Source of the DNA: Procambarus clarkii
Lineage: Eukaryota > Arthropoda > Malacostraca > Decapoda > Cambaridae
Length of the DNA: 64,000 nt
NCBI RefSeq assembly: GCF_040958095.1
Contig: NC_091185.1
Coordinates: 13,039,952-13,103,951, forward strand
Reading direction: 5' to 3'
Both the position numbers and the translations under genes were made by a program. This document shows, piece after piece, positions 44,831 to 57,284 of this stretch. Below the pieces are notes generated by a model. It saw nothing but the letters and a program-made list of their open reading frames with translations, had not been told where the DNA came from and did not search any database. The stretch's first letter is position 1. Each line of letters opens with the position of its first letter.

Positions 44831-46424
44831 CTAGCTGTACACACCCACACGATGCTGTGGCTCAGCAACGCATGTGCATTGTGGAGCCACAGCACCCTTT
44901 CCCTGTCTCCCAGTCCTCCCCACCATTCCCCCTCTCCTGTTTCCTCGTCCTCCCAACCATTCCACAGTCTCCCTTCCCATCCTCCTCTCAATAATTCCCC
45001 ACTCCCATCCTCCCCTCGTTCTTCCCACCATTCCCCGTCCCTTTATCCTCCCCACCATCCCCCACTCCAACGTCGCCCCATCCTCCTATCCATTCCCCAC
45101 TCAACCGTCCCCTCATCCTCCTCACCATCTCCCACTCCCCCATCCCATCGTTCTCCCTGCCATTTCCCCCCTCCCCCGTCCCCTAGTCCTTTCCACCATC
45201 CCCCACTCGCCTGTCCCCATGTCCTCCCAACCATTCTCCATTCCCCTGTCCCCTTTTCCCCACCATCCCCAACTCTCCTGTTCCCTCGTTCTCCCCACCA
45301 TTCCCAACTCTCGTTCCCTTGTCCTCCCCACTATTCCCCACTCCCTCGTCCAATGTATTCCCAAATGATCTGATGTTCCCATTAGAAAATTGGGAACAGA
45401 AATTATCTGATGTTCCCATTACTGTGATATAAGAAAAACAGTTGAAAAAAACGAAATGAAAAACAATGAAAAAAAAAAAAACTATAACTGTTCACAAAAT
45501 GAACAGTATAGTAAAATCACAGCTCAATTCCAATGCAATGTCACACAAAATAATTAAATCAAAAGGAAAATAAATCAAAATCTATGAAAATTCAATTTAT
45601 CAATGAAATCGAATATATTGAAATGGAATTGTAACATATTTAGTATAGTGTGTGTTGCTTTTATGTGCAACAAATGACACTGTTTTAAACAAAAATCAAG
45701 TTTTTACCTGTTACAGGTGTGGCATCTATACCTATAATCACGAAAGGAACCGTATGGTAAACAACACAACTCATTTCCAATGCAATGTCACACAAAATAA
45801 TTAAATAAAAATGAAAATATATCAAAATCTATGCAAATTCAATTTGTCAATACAATCAGAAACATTGAAATGGAATCGTAAGATATTTAGAATAGCGTGC
45901 GTTGCTATTACGTGCAACAGATGGTGTTGTAAAAAAAAAAGTTTTTACATGTCACAGGTGTTCGTTCTATATATTAGGTATATGAAAACATGTGCGTATT
46001 CGAATGGAACGCTGTGTCAAAATTTCAAAGCTATCAGTGAAGAACTTTCGGAGATTACAGGTGTGTTGCTCTTATGTCCAATAGATAGCACTGTTATTCA
46101 AAAAAGCAAGTTTATTCCTGTCACAGGTGAGACGTGTGTATAGTAGGTATAGAAAATCACACGTCTATTCGAATGCAACTTAGTGTCAAAATTTTAAAGC
46201 AATCAGTAAAGAGATTTTGAAGATTTCCCTCTCATGAAAAACACAGTTTCTTAAGAAAAAGCATGTTTTTTCCCATCACAGACGTGACATCTATATAGTA
46301 TGTGTATAAAAACCAGTTCGGATGCAACTGGAACGTTGTATTAAAATTTCAAAGCAATCGGTGAAGAACTTTCTGTGATTAGTGATTTTAAACAAACGAA
46401 CATTTATATTTTTATTTATATAGA
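44831..46424 (-). mobile_element. Non-autonomous Helitron H4
   Basis: 1594 bp. CTAG at 44831-44834, hairpin, C/T-rich minisatellite (44895-45345), duplicated ~245-bp block (45487 and 45740), ~170-bp units, 5' TC at 46424-46423. It is the first in the minus-strand tandem, followed at its 5' side by TTATTACTTT. Confidence 0.8.
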
Positions 46425-46507
46425 TTATTACTTTAAAGTAGATTGTATATTTTAATGTTATCCGGCTAGGTGTTTACCTGATCAGATAGTTGGGGTTAGA
46501 GGGGTTC

Positions 46508-46509
<2 letters not shown>

Positions 46510-46564
<55 letters not shown>
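46510..46564. repeat. (AT)n
   Basis: About 27 dinucleotides before the SINE. Confidence 0.95.
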
Positions 46565-46571
<7 letters not shown>

Positions 46572-46742
46572 ATAATGAGGAATTACCCTCGGCTACCATC
46601 ATCTTTTGTCTGGTCGTGATGGTTGAGTTGTTAAAGGGTCCTGTACACCAGCTGCAGAGTGCTCCTGGCAGTATGGGTTCGAGTCACTTCTAGGGTGTGA
46701 GTTTTTTGTTGCATATATGCCTGGGGACCATTCAGGCTTATT

Positions 46743-46744
<2 letters not shown>
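46565..46744 (+). mobile_element. tRNA-like SINE (AT-tailed), copy 2
   Basis: GGTCGTGATGGTTGAGTTG (A box) and GGGTTCGAGTC (B box), then TGTGAGTTTTTTGTTGCATATATGCC and (AT)n. (AT)n lies on both sides. Confidence 0.75.

Positions 46745-46820
<76 letters not shown>
46745..46820. repeat. (AT)n
   Basis: Separates the SINE from the truncated PLE-A. Confidence 0.95.
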
Positions 46821-46824
<4 letters not shown>

Positions 46825-47520
46825 GGAGGAAAGAGTCCTGAAAGATATTGTCAGTAGAAACGTTATCCCTACAGACAAAAATCAGAAGATACAACTGACA
46901 ATTTACTATAAAACCAAAAAAACGGCCAGCCTACTTATGAGAAACTCTCCAGACACAATGCAGAACGTTTTAAAAGAGACCAACGTCGTCTATGCCTTCA
47001 AATGCCCTCTTGGGGATTGTAAGCCTCAAAAAACTCAGTATATAGGCAAGACAACAACATCTCTTTCCAGGCGTTTAACGATGCATAAGCAACAGGGCTC
47101 CATTAAGGAACATATAGCCTCTTCCCACAACCAAACCAGCACCAGAGAAATCTTAGCAAACAACACAGAAATCATCGATAGATACAGCGATAGCAGGCGG
47201 CTCGACGTCTGCGAGGCACTACACATCAAGAAGTCAACACCAGCAATCAACAGCCAATTAATGCACAACTATATTCTACCCACTTCAAGACTCCGCTCCA
47301 ATGTAGAAGCATCAAGAAATATGGGCCAATAAAAATAGGCCATCTGCAGTTACCTACCTTTAATACCTGTTTCATTGTTTCGTGTTCTGTCTTGTGTTAA
47401 AAAGTTTATTTTCACCTCATCCAAAACTATTGTAACATGTCACTTCACCCAAATGTAGGTATAAAAACTCGAAAGATGTTTAAGCTCTATTCAGTTAAAG
47501 TTGTGAGTGTGTGTGCAAAC
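46821..47520 (+). mobile_element. 5'-truncated PLE-A, upstream partner of the full copy
   Basis: Starts in (AT)n at AAACGGAGGAAAGAG and encodes the endonuclease end (46821-47332: EERVLKDIVSRN, KCPLGDC, QYIGKTTTSLSRRL) with a stop, then its 3' UTR. It runs directly into the 5' part of the full-length PLE-A, giving the tandem, partly overlapping arrangement (pLTR) known from Penelope elements. Several substitutions from the other copies mark it as older. Confidence 0.82.
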
Positions 47521-47523
47521 TAA

Positions 47524-47578
47524 AGTCTTTGAAAATGTAATAAGTTTTACGAAACCCGCTCAAGTGTCGCGTCAGACT
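47524..47578 (+). ncRNA. Hammerhead-like motif upstream of PLE-A ORF
   Basis: Core TTGAAAA and GAAA kept; stem III is damaged (CCCG against CGCG). It ends 10 bp before the ORF start codon. Confidence 0.45.
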
Positions 47579-47588
47579 AGAAATAAAA

Positions 47589-50054
47589 TTGAATTTTGGA
47601 GAATTGATCTTTGAATTACCATCATCAGTGAAAAGAAACGTAAGAAAGATCGAGAAAATTCGTGTTAGAATTATTACTCTTACTTTTTCGGTCATATTTA
47701 ATAATATATGTCTACAGGAAAGACTGCTACCAAAATATACTAATATTAAAACGCACGACCCAGCAGCAAGGAATCAAGCCTTCACGATAAAATATCGCCA
47801 AGATCTGATTCGTGATTAGATATACAAGGCAGAAAATGAAATCAAAGACAACAAAGCGCAACTACTTCATGCTACAACCGAATGGAGAAACAGCAACATC
47901 GACGAAAGTCTCCGTACTCGCATTGAACAACACCTCGACATCCTCACAGACCGACATCACCTCAGCACTGAAAAAAGGATAATCAAGAAACTAACAACGT
48001 TATATGGAGGACCTATGGCAATTCCACGACCAAGAGATGGCTTCCTGAACCTTGCAGGAATTAACCTCACTGAGGACCAAGTCACTCTCTTAAATCTGGG
48101 TATAAACTGTCACGTTATGTCCAGACCGAGTGAGATGGCCCAGAAAGTGGAGTTGGAGATTCTGTTGGACGACATATTCGACCTCGAAGCACAAAAGAAG
48201 GTCACCACCAAAGATACCTTACAAGCAGAACTTATTGCGGAAGGAGGAAAGAATCGAGGCAACTACAGAAGCACCATACTGTCCCCCGAGCTCAAAGCGG
48301 CAGCTAAGAGCCTTCGTGAGAACCAGGAGATAGTTGTCAGGAGAGGCGACAAGTCGCCAATATACGTCATTCTTAAAAAAGACGAATACCTGGCGAAAAT
48401 GAACCTCATACTCTCTGACCAAACTAAATTCCAGAGGGTAACGAAGGACACTACAGCCGAACTGAAAGGAAAAGTCAACAAATTGATCGAAACTGTGAAC
48501 GCCAAGAAATCTGGACTTCACCTGCCAAAGATTATTGGAGAATATAAACCTGGATATGTGTATGGAAATGTCAAGACACACAAGCCTGGAAACCCACTTC
48601 GGCCAATCATCAGCCAGATACCCACACCCACGTACAGACTGGCGAAACGACTCAACGGCTTGCTGACTACTTATGTCCCTTGCGCCTTCAGCCTGAAGTC
48701 TCCAAAGGAATTTGTTTACTTGCTGCGGGGAACACGGGCCACAGAGATAAGAGCCTCGTTGGACGTAGAATCACTGTTTACCAACGTACCTGTGGATGAG
48801 ACAATCGGGATGATAGCCGACAGAGTGTACCGTGATTCGGCCTGTACTCCTCTTGACATACCAGAAAGCAGTCTGAGGAAACTACTCCAAGCTTGTACTA
48901 AAGAGGCACCCTTCTTGAGCCCGGATGGACACATGTATAAGCAAGTAGATGGGGTCGCCATGGGTTCTCCCCTAGGTGTCCTGTTTGCAAACTTCTACAT
49001 GGGTACCATCGAGCAAAAAGTCTTAGCCGACATGAACTTGAAACCGGCCATATACTGCAGGTATGTTGACGACATTTTTACACAGGTACCTGATGTCAGA
49101 CATCTGCAGGAGCTGAAGGAGGCATTTGAGCAGAGTTCCGTGCTGCGTTTCACTTACGAGATGGAAAAGGATGGGAAGCTGCCCTTTCTAGATGTAACAG
49201 TCATGGAAAAGAGCGGAGGTTTCCACACTGCAGTCTACACTAAGGAAACGAACATAGGAATGTGCCTAAATGCCAACAGCGACTGCCCAGACAGGTACAA
49301 GAGGAGTGTTGTTAACGCATATGTCGACCGTGCTCTCAGCCACAGCTCAGAATGGAAGCAAGTCGACGAAGAACTCTGTAGGGTAAGGCAGGTCCTAGTC
49401 AACAACGGCTTCTCCAATGGTTTCGTCGAAGACATCATAAGAAGGAAAGTGAAACGCCATGCAACCTCTGAAGAGACAACTAACACAACACCTATATCCC
49501 CTATTAGACTATTTTACAGGAACTTCTTTTCCACAGCTCATAAAACGGAGGAAAGGGTCCTGAAAGATATTGTTAATAGAAACGTTATCCCTACAGACAA
49601 AAATCAGAGGATACAACTGACGATTTACTATAAAACCAGAAAAACGGCAAGCCTACTCATGAGAAACTCTCCAGACACAAAACAGAACGCTTTAAAAGAG
49701 ACTAACGTCGTCTATGCCTTCAAATGCCCTCTTGGGGACTGTAAGCTCCAAAAAAACCAGTATATAGGCAAGACAACAACATCTCTTTCTAGGTGTTTAA
49801 CGATGCATAAGCAACAGGGCTCCATTAAGGAACATATAATCTCTTCCCACAACCAAACCATCGCCAGAGAAATCCTAGTAAACAACACAGAAATCATCGA
49901 TAGATACAGCGATAGCAGGCGGCTTGACGTTTGCGAGGCACTACACATCAAGAAGTCAGCACCAGCAATCAACAGCCAATTAATGCACAACTATATTCTA
50001 CCCACCTCAAGACTCCGCTCCAATATAGAAGCATCAAGAAATATGGACCAATAG
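47589..50054 (+). pseudogene. PLE-A reverse transcriptase-GIY-YIG protein (one in-frame stop)
   Basis: One frame of 822 codons with a single TAG at 47817; from 48015 it is open for 679 residues. The start ATG (MNFGELIF) is conserved in every PLE-A copy here. RT motifs by residue of the 679-aa part: TH-KPGNPLRPIIS (about 190), SLDVESLFTNV (247, motif A), VAMGSPLGVLFANFYMG (314, motif B), YVDD (350, catalytic), LPFLDV (about 390). The GIY-YIG endonuclease is at 565-620 (VYAFKCPLGDC, QYIGKTTTSLS, H...). Length fits PLE proteins. It would copy its RNA at endonuclease nicks; other copies here depend on such an enzyme. Confidence 0.92.
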
Positions 50055-50266
50055 GCTTTCTACAAACACTTCTATTCAATACCCATTGTTTCGTGTTCTG
50101 TCTTGTGTTGATGAAATTAATACCCAATTAATGTCACCTCTTGTTCTGTCTTGTGTTGATGAAATTAATACCCTATTAATGCCACCTCACCCCATCCACC
50201 TCACTAAAATGTAGATATAAAATCGGAGATGCGTAAGTTCTATTCAGTTGTGTATTTGTAAACTAA

Positions 50267-50319
50267 AGTCTTTGAAAATGTAATAAGTTTTACGAAACGC
50301 GCTCGTGTCGCGTCAGACT
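50267..50319 (+). ncRNA. Hammerhead-like motif, 3' pLTR of PLE-A
   Basis: Stem I AGTCT/AGACT, TTGAAAA, stem II GTAA/TTAC, GAAA, stem III ACGCG/CGCGT, C at the cleavage position. All stems intact. Confidence 0.55.
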
Positions 50320-50440
50320 AGAAATAAAAATGAATTTTGGAGAATTGATTTTTGATCTACCTCCAACAGTGAAAAGAAATGTACGAAAGATTGAGAAAAT
50401 TCGTGTTAGAATTATTAATCTTACTTTTTCGGTCATATTT

Positions 50441-51235
<795 letters not shown>

Positions 51236-51319
<84 letters not shown>
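51236..51319. repeat. (AT)n
   Basis: About 42 dinucleotides. Confidence 0.95.
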
Positions 51320-51322
<3 letters not shown>

Positions 51323-51483
51323 TATATTTTGGTAGCAGTCTTTCCTGTAGACATATATTATTAAATATGACCGAAAAAGTAAGATTAATAATTCTAACAC
51401 GAATTTTCTCAATCTTTCGTACATTACGCTTCACTGTTGGAGGTAAATTAAAAATCAATTCTCCAAAATTCATTTTTATTTCT

Positions 51484-51536
51484 AGTCTAACGCGACACGG
51501 GCGTGTTTCGTAAAACTTATTACATTTTCAAAGACT
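51484..51536 (-). ncRNA. Hammerhead-like motif, minus PLE-A copy
   Basis: Same fold; stem III is ACACG/CGCGT and the stem I partner is AGACT/AGTCT with TTAG replacing TCAG at the cleavage position, so weaker. Confidence 0.4.
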
Positions 51537-51772
51537 TTAGTTCACAAATACACAACTGAATAGAACTTACGTATCTCCGATTTTATATCTACATTTGAGT
51601 GAGGTGGAAGGGGTGATGTGGCATTAACCCAAGACAGAACAAAATGTGGTATTAATAGGGTATTAATTTCATCAACACAAGACAGAACAAGGGTATTAAT
51701 AGGGTATTAATTTCATCAACACAAGACAGAACACGAAACAATGGATATTGAATAGAAGTGTTTGTAGAAAGC

Positions 51773-53002
51773 CTATTGGTCCATATTTCTTGATGCTTCT
51801 ATATTGGAGTGGAGTCTTGAGGTGGGTAGAATATAGTTGTGCAATAATTGGCTGTTGATTGCTGGTGTTGACTTCTTGATGTGTAGTGCCTCGCAAACGT
51901 CAAGCCGCCTGCTATCGCTGTATCTATCGATGATTTCTGTGTTGTTTACTAGGATTTCTCTGGCGATGGTTTGGTTGTGGGAAGAGATTATATGTTCCTT
52001 AATGGAGCCCTGTTGCTTATGCATCGTTAAACGCCTAGAAAGAGATGTTGTTGTCTTGCCTATATACTGGGTTTTTTGGAGCTTACAGTCCCCAAGTGGG
52101 CATTTGAAGGCATAGACGACGTTAGTCTCTTTTAAAGCGTTCTGTTTTGTGTCTGGAGAGTTTCTCATGAGTAGGCTGGCCGTTTTTCTGGTTTTATAGT
52201 AAATCGTCAGTTGTATCCTCTGATTTTTGTCTGTAGGGATAACGTTTCTATTAACAATATCTTTCAGGACCCTTTCCTCCGTTTTATGAGCTGTGGAAAA
52301 GAAGTTCCTGTAAAATAGTCTAATAGGGGGTATAGGTGTTGTGTTAGTTGTCTCTTCAGAGGTTGCATGGCTTTTCACTTTCCTTCTTATGATGTCTTCG
52401 ACGAAACCATTGGAGAAGCCGTTATTGACTAGGACCTGCCTTACCCTACAGAGTTCTTCGTCGACTTGCTTCCATTCTGAGCTGTGGCTGAGAGCACGGT
52501 CGACATATGCGTTAACAACACTCCTCTTGTACCTGTCTGGGCAGTCGCTGTTGGCATTTAGGCACATTCCTATGTTTGTTTCCTTAGTGTAGACTGCAGT
52601 GTGGAAACCTCCGCCCTTTTCCATGACTGTTACATCTAGAAAGGGCAGCTTCCCATCCTTTTCCATCTCGTAAGTGAAACGCAGCACGGAACTCTGCTCA
52701 AATGCCTCCTTCAGCTCCTGCAGATGTCTGACATCAGGTACCTGTGTAAAATTGTCGTCAACATACCTGCAGTATATGGCCGGTTTCAAGTTCATGTCGA
52801 CTAAGACTTTTTGCTCGATGGTACCCATGTAGAAGTTTGCAAACAGGACACCTAGGGGAGAACCCATGGCGACCCCATCTACTTGCTTATACATGTGCCC
52901 ATCCGGGCTCAAGAAGGGTGCCTCTTTAGTACAAGCTTGGAGTAGTTTCCTCAGAATATTTTCTGGTATGTCAAGAGGAGTACAGGCTGGATCACGATAC
53001 AC
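51773..53002 (-). pseudogene. PLE-A RT (C-half) and endonuclease, minus copy
   Basis: Open for 409 residues from YRDPACTPLDIPE through VAMGSPLGVLFANFYMG, YVDDNFTQ (normally YVDDIFTQ), LPFLDV, then QYIGKTTTSLSRRL to the usual end ASRNMDQ. It lacks the N-terminal half and RT motif A because it is truncated at the inverted junction. Confidence 0.88.
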
Positions 53003-53026
53003 TCTGTCGTGATACCTGTCTTGTAC

Positions 53027-53793
53027 CAGACAGGTACAAGAGGAGTGTTGTTAACGCATATGTCGACCGTGCTCTCAGCCACAGCTCAGAATGGAAGCAA
53101 GTCGACGAAGAACTCTGTAGGGTAAGGCAGGTCCTAATCAATAACGGCTTCTCCAATGGTTTCGTCGAAGACATCATAAGAAGGAAAGTGAAAAGCCATG
53201 CAACCTCTGAAGAGACAACTAACACAACACCTATACCCCCTATTAGACTATTTTACAGGAACTTCTTTTCCACAGCTCATAAAACGGAGGAAAGGGTCCT
53301 GAAAGATATTGTTAATAGAAACGTTATCCCTACAGACAAAAATCAGAGGATACAACTGATGATTTACTATAAAACCAGAAAAACGGCCAGCCTACTCATG
53401 AGAAACTCTCCAGACACAAAACAGAACGCTTTAAAAGAGACTAACGTCGTCTATGCCTTCAAATGCCCACTTGGGGACTGTAAGCTCCAAAAAACCCAGT
53501 ATATAGGCAAGACAACAACATCTCTTTCTAGGCGTTTAACGATGCATAAGCAACAGGGCTCCATTAAGGAACATATAATCTCTTCCCACAACCAAACCAT
53601 CGCCAGAGAAATCCTAGTAAACAACACAGAAATCATCGATAGATACAGCGATAGCAGGCGGCTTGACGTTTGCGAGGCACTACACATCAAGAAGTCAACA
53701 CCAGCAATCAACAGCCAATTATTGCACAACTATATTCTACCCACCTCAAGACTCCGCTCCAATATAGAAGCATCAAGAAATATGGACCAATAG
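53027..53793 (+). pseudogene. PLE-A endonuclease end, plus copy
   Basis: Begins at RYKRSVVNAYVDRAL and runs open to ASRNMDQ. GIY-YIG motif intact (QYIGKTTTSLSRRL). No RT catalytic part. Confidence 0.87.
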
Positions 53794-54029
53794 GCTTTCT
53801 ACAAACACTTCTATTCAATATCCATTGTTTCGTGTTCTGTCTTGTGTTGATGAAATTAATACCCTATTAATACCCTTGTTCTGTCTTGTGTTGATGAAAT
53901 TAATACCCTATTAATACCACATTTTGTTCTGTCTTGTGTTAATGCCACATCACCCCTTCCACCTCACTCAAATGTAGATATAAAATCGGAGATACGTAAG
54001 TTCTATTCAGTTGTGTATTTGTAAACTAA

Positions 54030-54082
54030 AGTCTTTGAAAATGTAATAAGTTTTACGAAACTCGCCCGTGTCGCGTCAGACT
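54030..54082 (+). ncRNA. Hammerhead-like motif, plus PLE-A copy
   Basis: As at 50267, with stem III ACTCG/CGCGT (one mismatch). Confidence 0.45.
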
Positions 54083-54203
54083 AGAAATAAAAATGAATTT
54101 TGGAGAATTGATTTTTAATTTACCTCCAACAGTGAAGCGTAATGTACGAAAGATTGAGAAAATTCGTGTTAGAATTATTAATCTTACTTTTTCGGTCATA
54201 TTT

Positions 54204-54590
<387 letters not shown>

Positions 54591-54680
54591 TATGTGTCAA
54601 GAAAACGAGTGTTGGTGTACCTAGAACTGATTAAAGGAGACCTGATTTCTACCCTGTGTGCACTATCAAGTTTCCGTTCA

Positions 54681-54910
54681 CCTGAAATACATGTTCTGGT
54701 TATTAAATAGGTGCGTGAACTTTGAAAAATATATACATTGGTAGATATAGATGTAAGTGCATTAACCTAGTATTAAGTGAAGCTAAATACATGCACCTTA
54801 AATACATGTTTTGGTTATTTAAGAGGTGTATGAACTTTGAAATATATATACATTGGTAGATACAGACATAAGTGCATAAACCAAGTTTTAAGTTAAGCTA
54901 AATATATTTA
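54681..54910 (+). repeat. 115-bp tandem duplication
   Basis: Two units starting CCTGAAATAC (54681) and CCTTAAATAC (54796), with a partial third at 54911. Shared text GAACTTTGAAATATATATACATTGG. Confidence 0.85.
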
Positions 54911-55591
54911 CCTGAAATACATATGTGAAATATACTGATATACCTTAGAGTTTAGTGAAAGATACTAATGAATTTATATAATTGAAATACTGAAATATTA
55001 AAACTTGAAACATTGTGATTTGCAAATTTCCACTTTTAAGGAAAACATAAATTCATGGGATATTTCTATAGTAACTAGTGAAATATTTAGAAATAAGTGA
55101 TAAGTGTTCTCACCTAACTTGTACTTGTAAGAGTGTCACATATTGACACATTCTAGATTTAAGTACATAACCTTAAATTTAAGTGCATGATCCTAGATTT
55201 AAGTACATGATCAAGTTAAGTGTACGAACTTACGATTATCCATTCCTATTGAGTGTTCACGGCCATACCATGTGTGATCTAAGTTTTGAACATTTTGGGA
55301 GTGAATAACATTGAGTTCAGGTAATCCTAAGTATTGGGGCCACCTGGTTGGTTTTTTCTCCATTTGTTAAACTGGCACAGTGAACGGTCAACTCAAACAT
55401 ACTAGATATTTCCTAAGCATCACCCGCATCCATTAGGTACATTTTTGGATGTGGAAAACTATGCTTGACCATTCCTAGAATTAAGGTCTATTTCCTGGCG
55501 TGTCTTATTTTTATTTGTTGGTGGTTAACTTGGCTGTGTACTTCACTCTGCACAAGAATATTTCTGAGATTCGGCTTTTCATTACTGCAAG
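54911..55591. other. AT-rich leader, possible 5' LTR/UTR of the gag element
   Basis: Short TAGATTTAAGTACATGATC-type repeats at 55147-55220. TTGGGGCCACCTGG at 55335 could be a primer-binding site. No matching LTR was found downstream, so this is unproven. Confidence 0.3.
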
Positions 55592-57120
55592 ATGCCCCGC
55601 ATACACATAAACTCGGCGTCTGTTGGTGACCTAATAGCACTATCTGGAGTGTCGTACATGCTGACCAATCGAATTGTAAGATTTAGACACACACGCACAA
55701 TCACGGCAGACAACATCCACTATATCTCTCACCTTAAGATTACAACTCCCTTGTTGAATGCCATATCTTTTGACACGGACCCGCCCCCTCAGGGCTCGAT
55801 TTCCAACACAATTTTAGAAGCAAATGCAAGGGGACGTTTAAACTCACCCTCAACCGATGGGAATGCCTCTGCTGTTTCTGGAGGTGAAGCTGCACGTAGT
55901 CAGGTCAGACGTGTGTCTCATCCTCGTGTTACCCATGGGTTGCATAGTTCCCATTTTCTGAGACCGGGGCATATTTCAACATCTTATTCTACAGTTCATC
56001 TTATTCTACTCGTCGCCCAGTTCGAAGGTTGTCGGCTAGCTCCCAGAATTCTGATTCTGATGACTCCACTTCTCCTAGCCGGTGGACCGGTCATGGCCGA
56101 CGGAGTACTTCGTTCCGCCCACCACCTCGGGAGCTCGATTATGATGGTAAATCTGATTGGACGCCGTTCTATCGCCGTTTCACATCCTATGCAGCAAAAA
56201 AAGATTGGAGCGGCACTACTTCCCTAACAAATTTTGGTTGGTGTCTTAAAGGCAAAACCAGTGATTTTTACAACCGGATACTAGACCGGGAACCATCAAT
56301 TGATTATACTAGCATGTTACATAAATTTGTAAAGCGATTTGGGGATAGGGAGGTTTTGGACGTGGCAATAATGAAATTTTCTCAGACCCACCATGAGCCT
56401 GGTGAGGAAATTCTAGAATGGGCTGATACAGTCCAGCATTTGGCTCATCGAGCCTACAAGCATCTGGAAAGGGAAGAAGAAGAGCAGATGGCAATCATGC
56501 GATTTGGCCAGGGTTTGCTGGATTAGCGTTTAGCGGAATATATTTCCAACGCTAACATTTCTTCCATGGAAAAAGCTATTGATTGGGCTCAGACTTTTCA
56601 GCATAATTCTGTTATTATTCACGGGTCAGCAGATTCATCTTCATATGGTTCCTATCAGCAGAGGTCCCAAGGCCCAGCAGTGCGGATAAATGTTCTGGGT
56701 AGACCTTCCCGATACGAACAGCCACCCTGGAGTAGTGTTGTTTCTCGCCTCCGCTCACGGACGCCCAGAAAATCTCCAGATTCATCACCGGCCGCTAGCA
56801 TATCAGGTCATGGTAACGGGGTCTCCCGGCAAACAAATGCTGGGTCATGTTCTCCCTCTCTTGCTGGTACAGATAAAAAACTAGACAAAGTTGCAGGTAT
56901 GGATGAAAATTAGACGAAGTGGTCTTGGGAATCTCAGGGGTTCGTGGCAAATTGGGCGATTTATGTGAGGGTTTGAGGCGTCTTACAATCGCTATTTTGT
57001 CACCTCGTGGTCGTCGCACCCCATCACCTAGGCGGAGTAATGATTGTTACCTCTGTGGGGGACGAGGGTCACTTTGCTTCCGACTGCCAAAGATCCTAGG
57101 GTGGCTGGGATGAAGGCCGC
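55592..57120 (+). pseudogene. gag: Gypsy-like gag with N-terminal helix-hairpin-helix domain
   Basis: It begins MPRIHINSASVGDLIALSGVS...NRIVRFRHTRTI, which matches the pattern of ComEA-type helix-hairpin-helix DNA-binding domains (INxAsxxeLxxLpGi...A..Iv.yR). After a frameshift near 56000 comes a gag capsid-like region (56100-56526: DWTPFYRRFTSYAAKKDW, LKGKTSDFYNRIL, FVKRFGDREV, FSQTHHEPGEEILEW). TAG at 56524, same frame on to 56913, then a CCHC knuckle (CYLCG...GHFASDC) split by a frameshift at about 57042-57090. Pol was not found. Confidence 0.68.
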
Positions 57121-57284
57121 AAACAGGGGAAACATGCCAGCAGTAAGTTTCATGTTTCATTCAACGAGGCGAATTCGTCTTTAAACATGGACGGGTCGGC
57201 TCAACAGGCCTAAATCCAACCCAGCCACCACCTGGCCCGCAACGTCTACCTAGGGTATGTCCCCGGAATGTTGTAAGTAATCTG

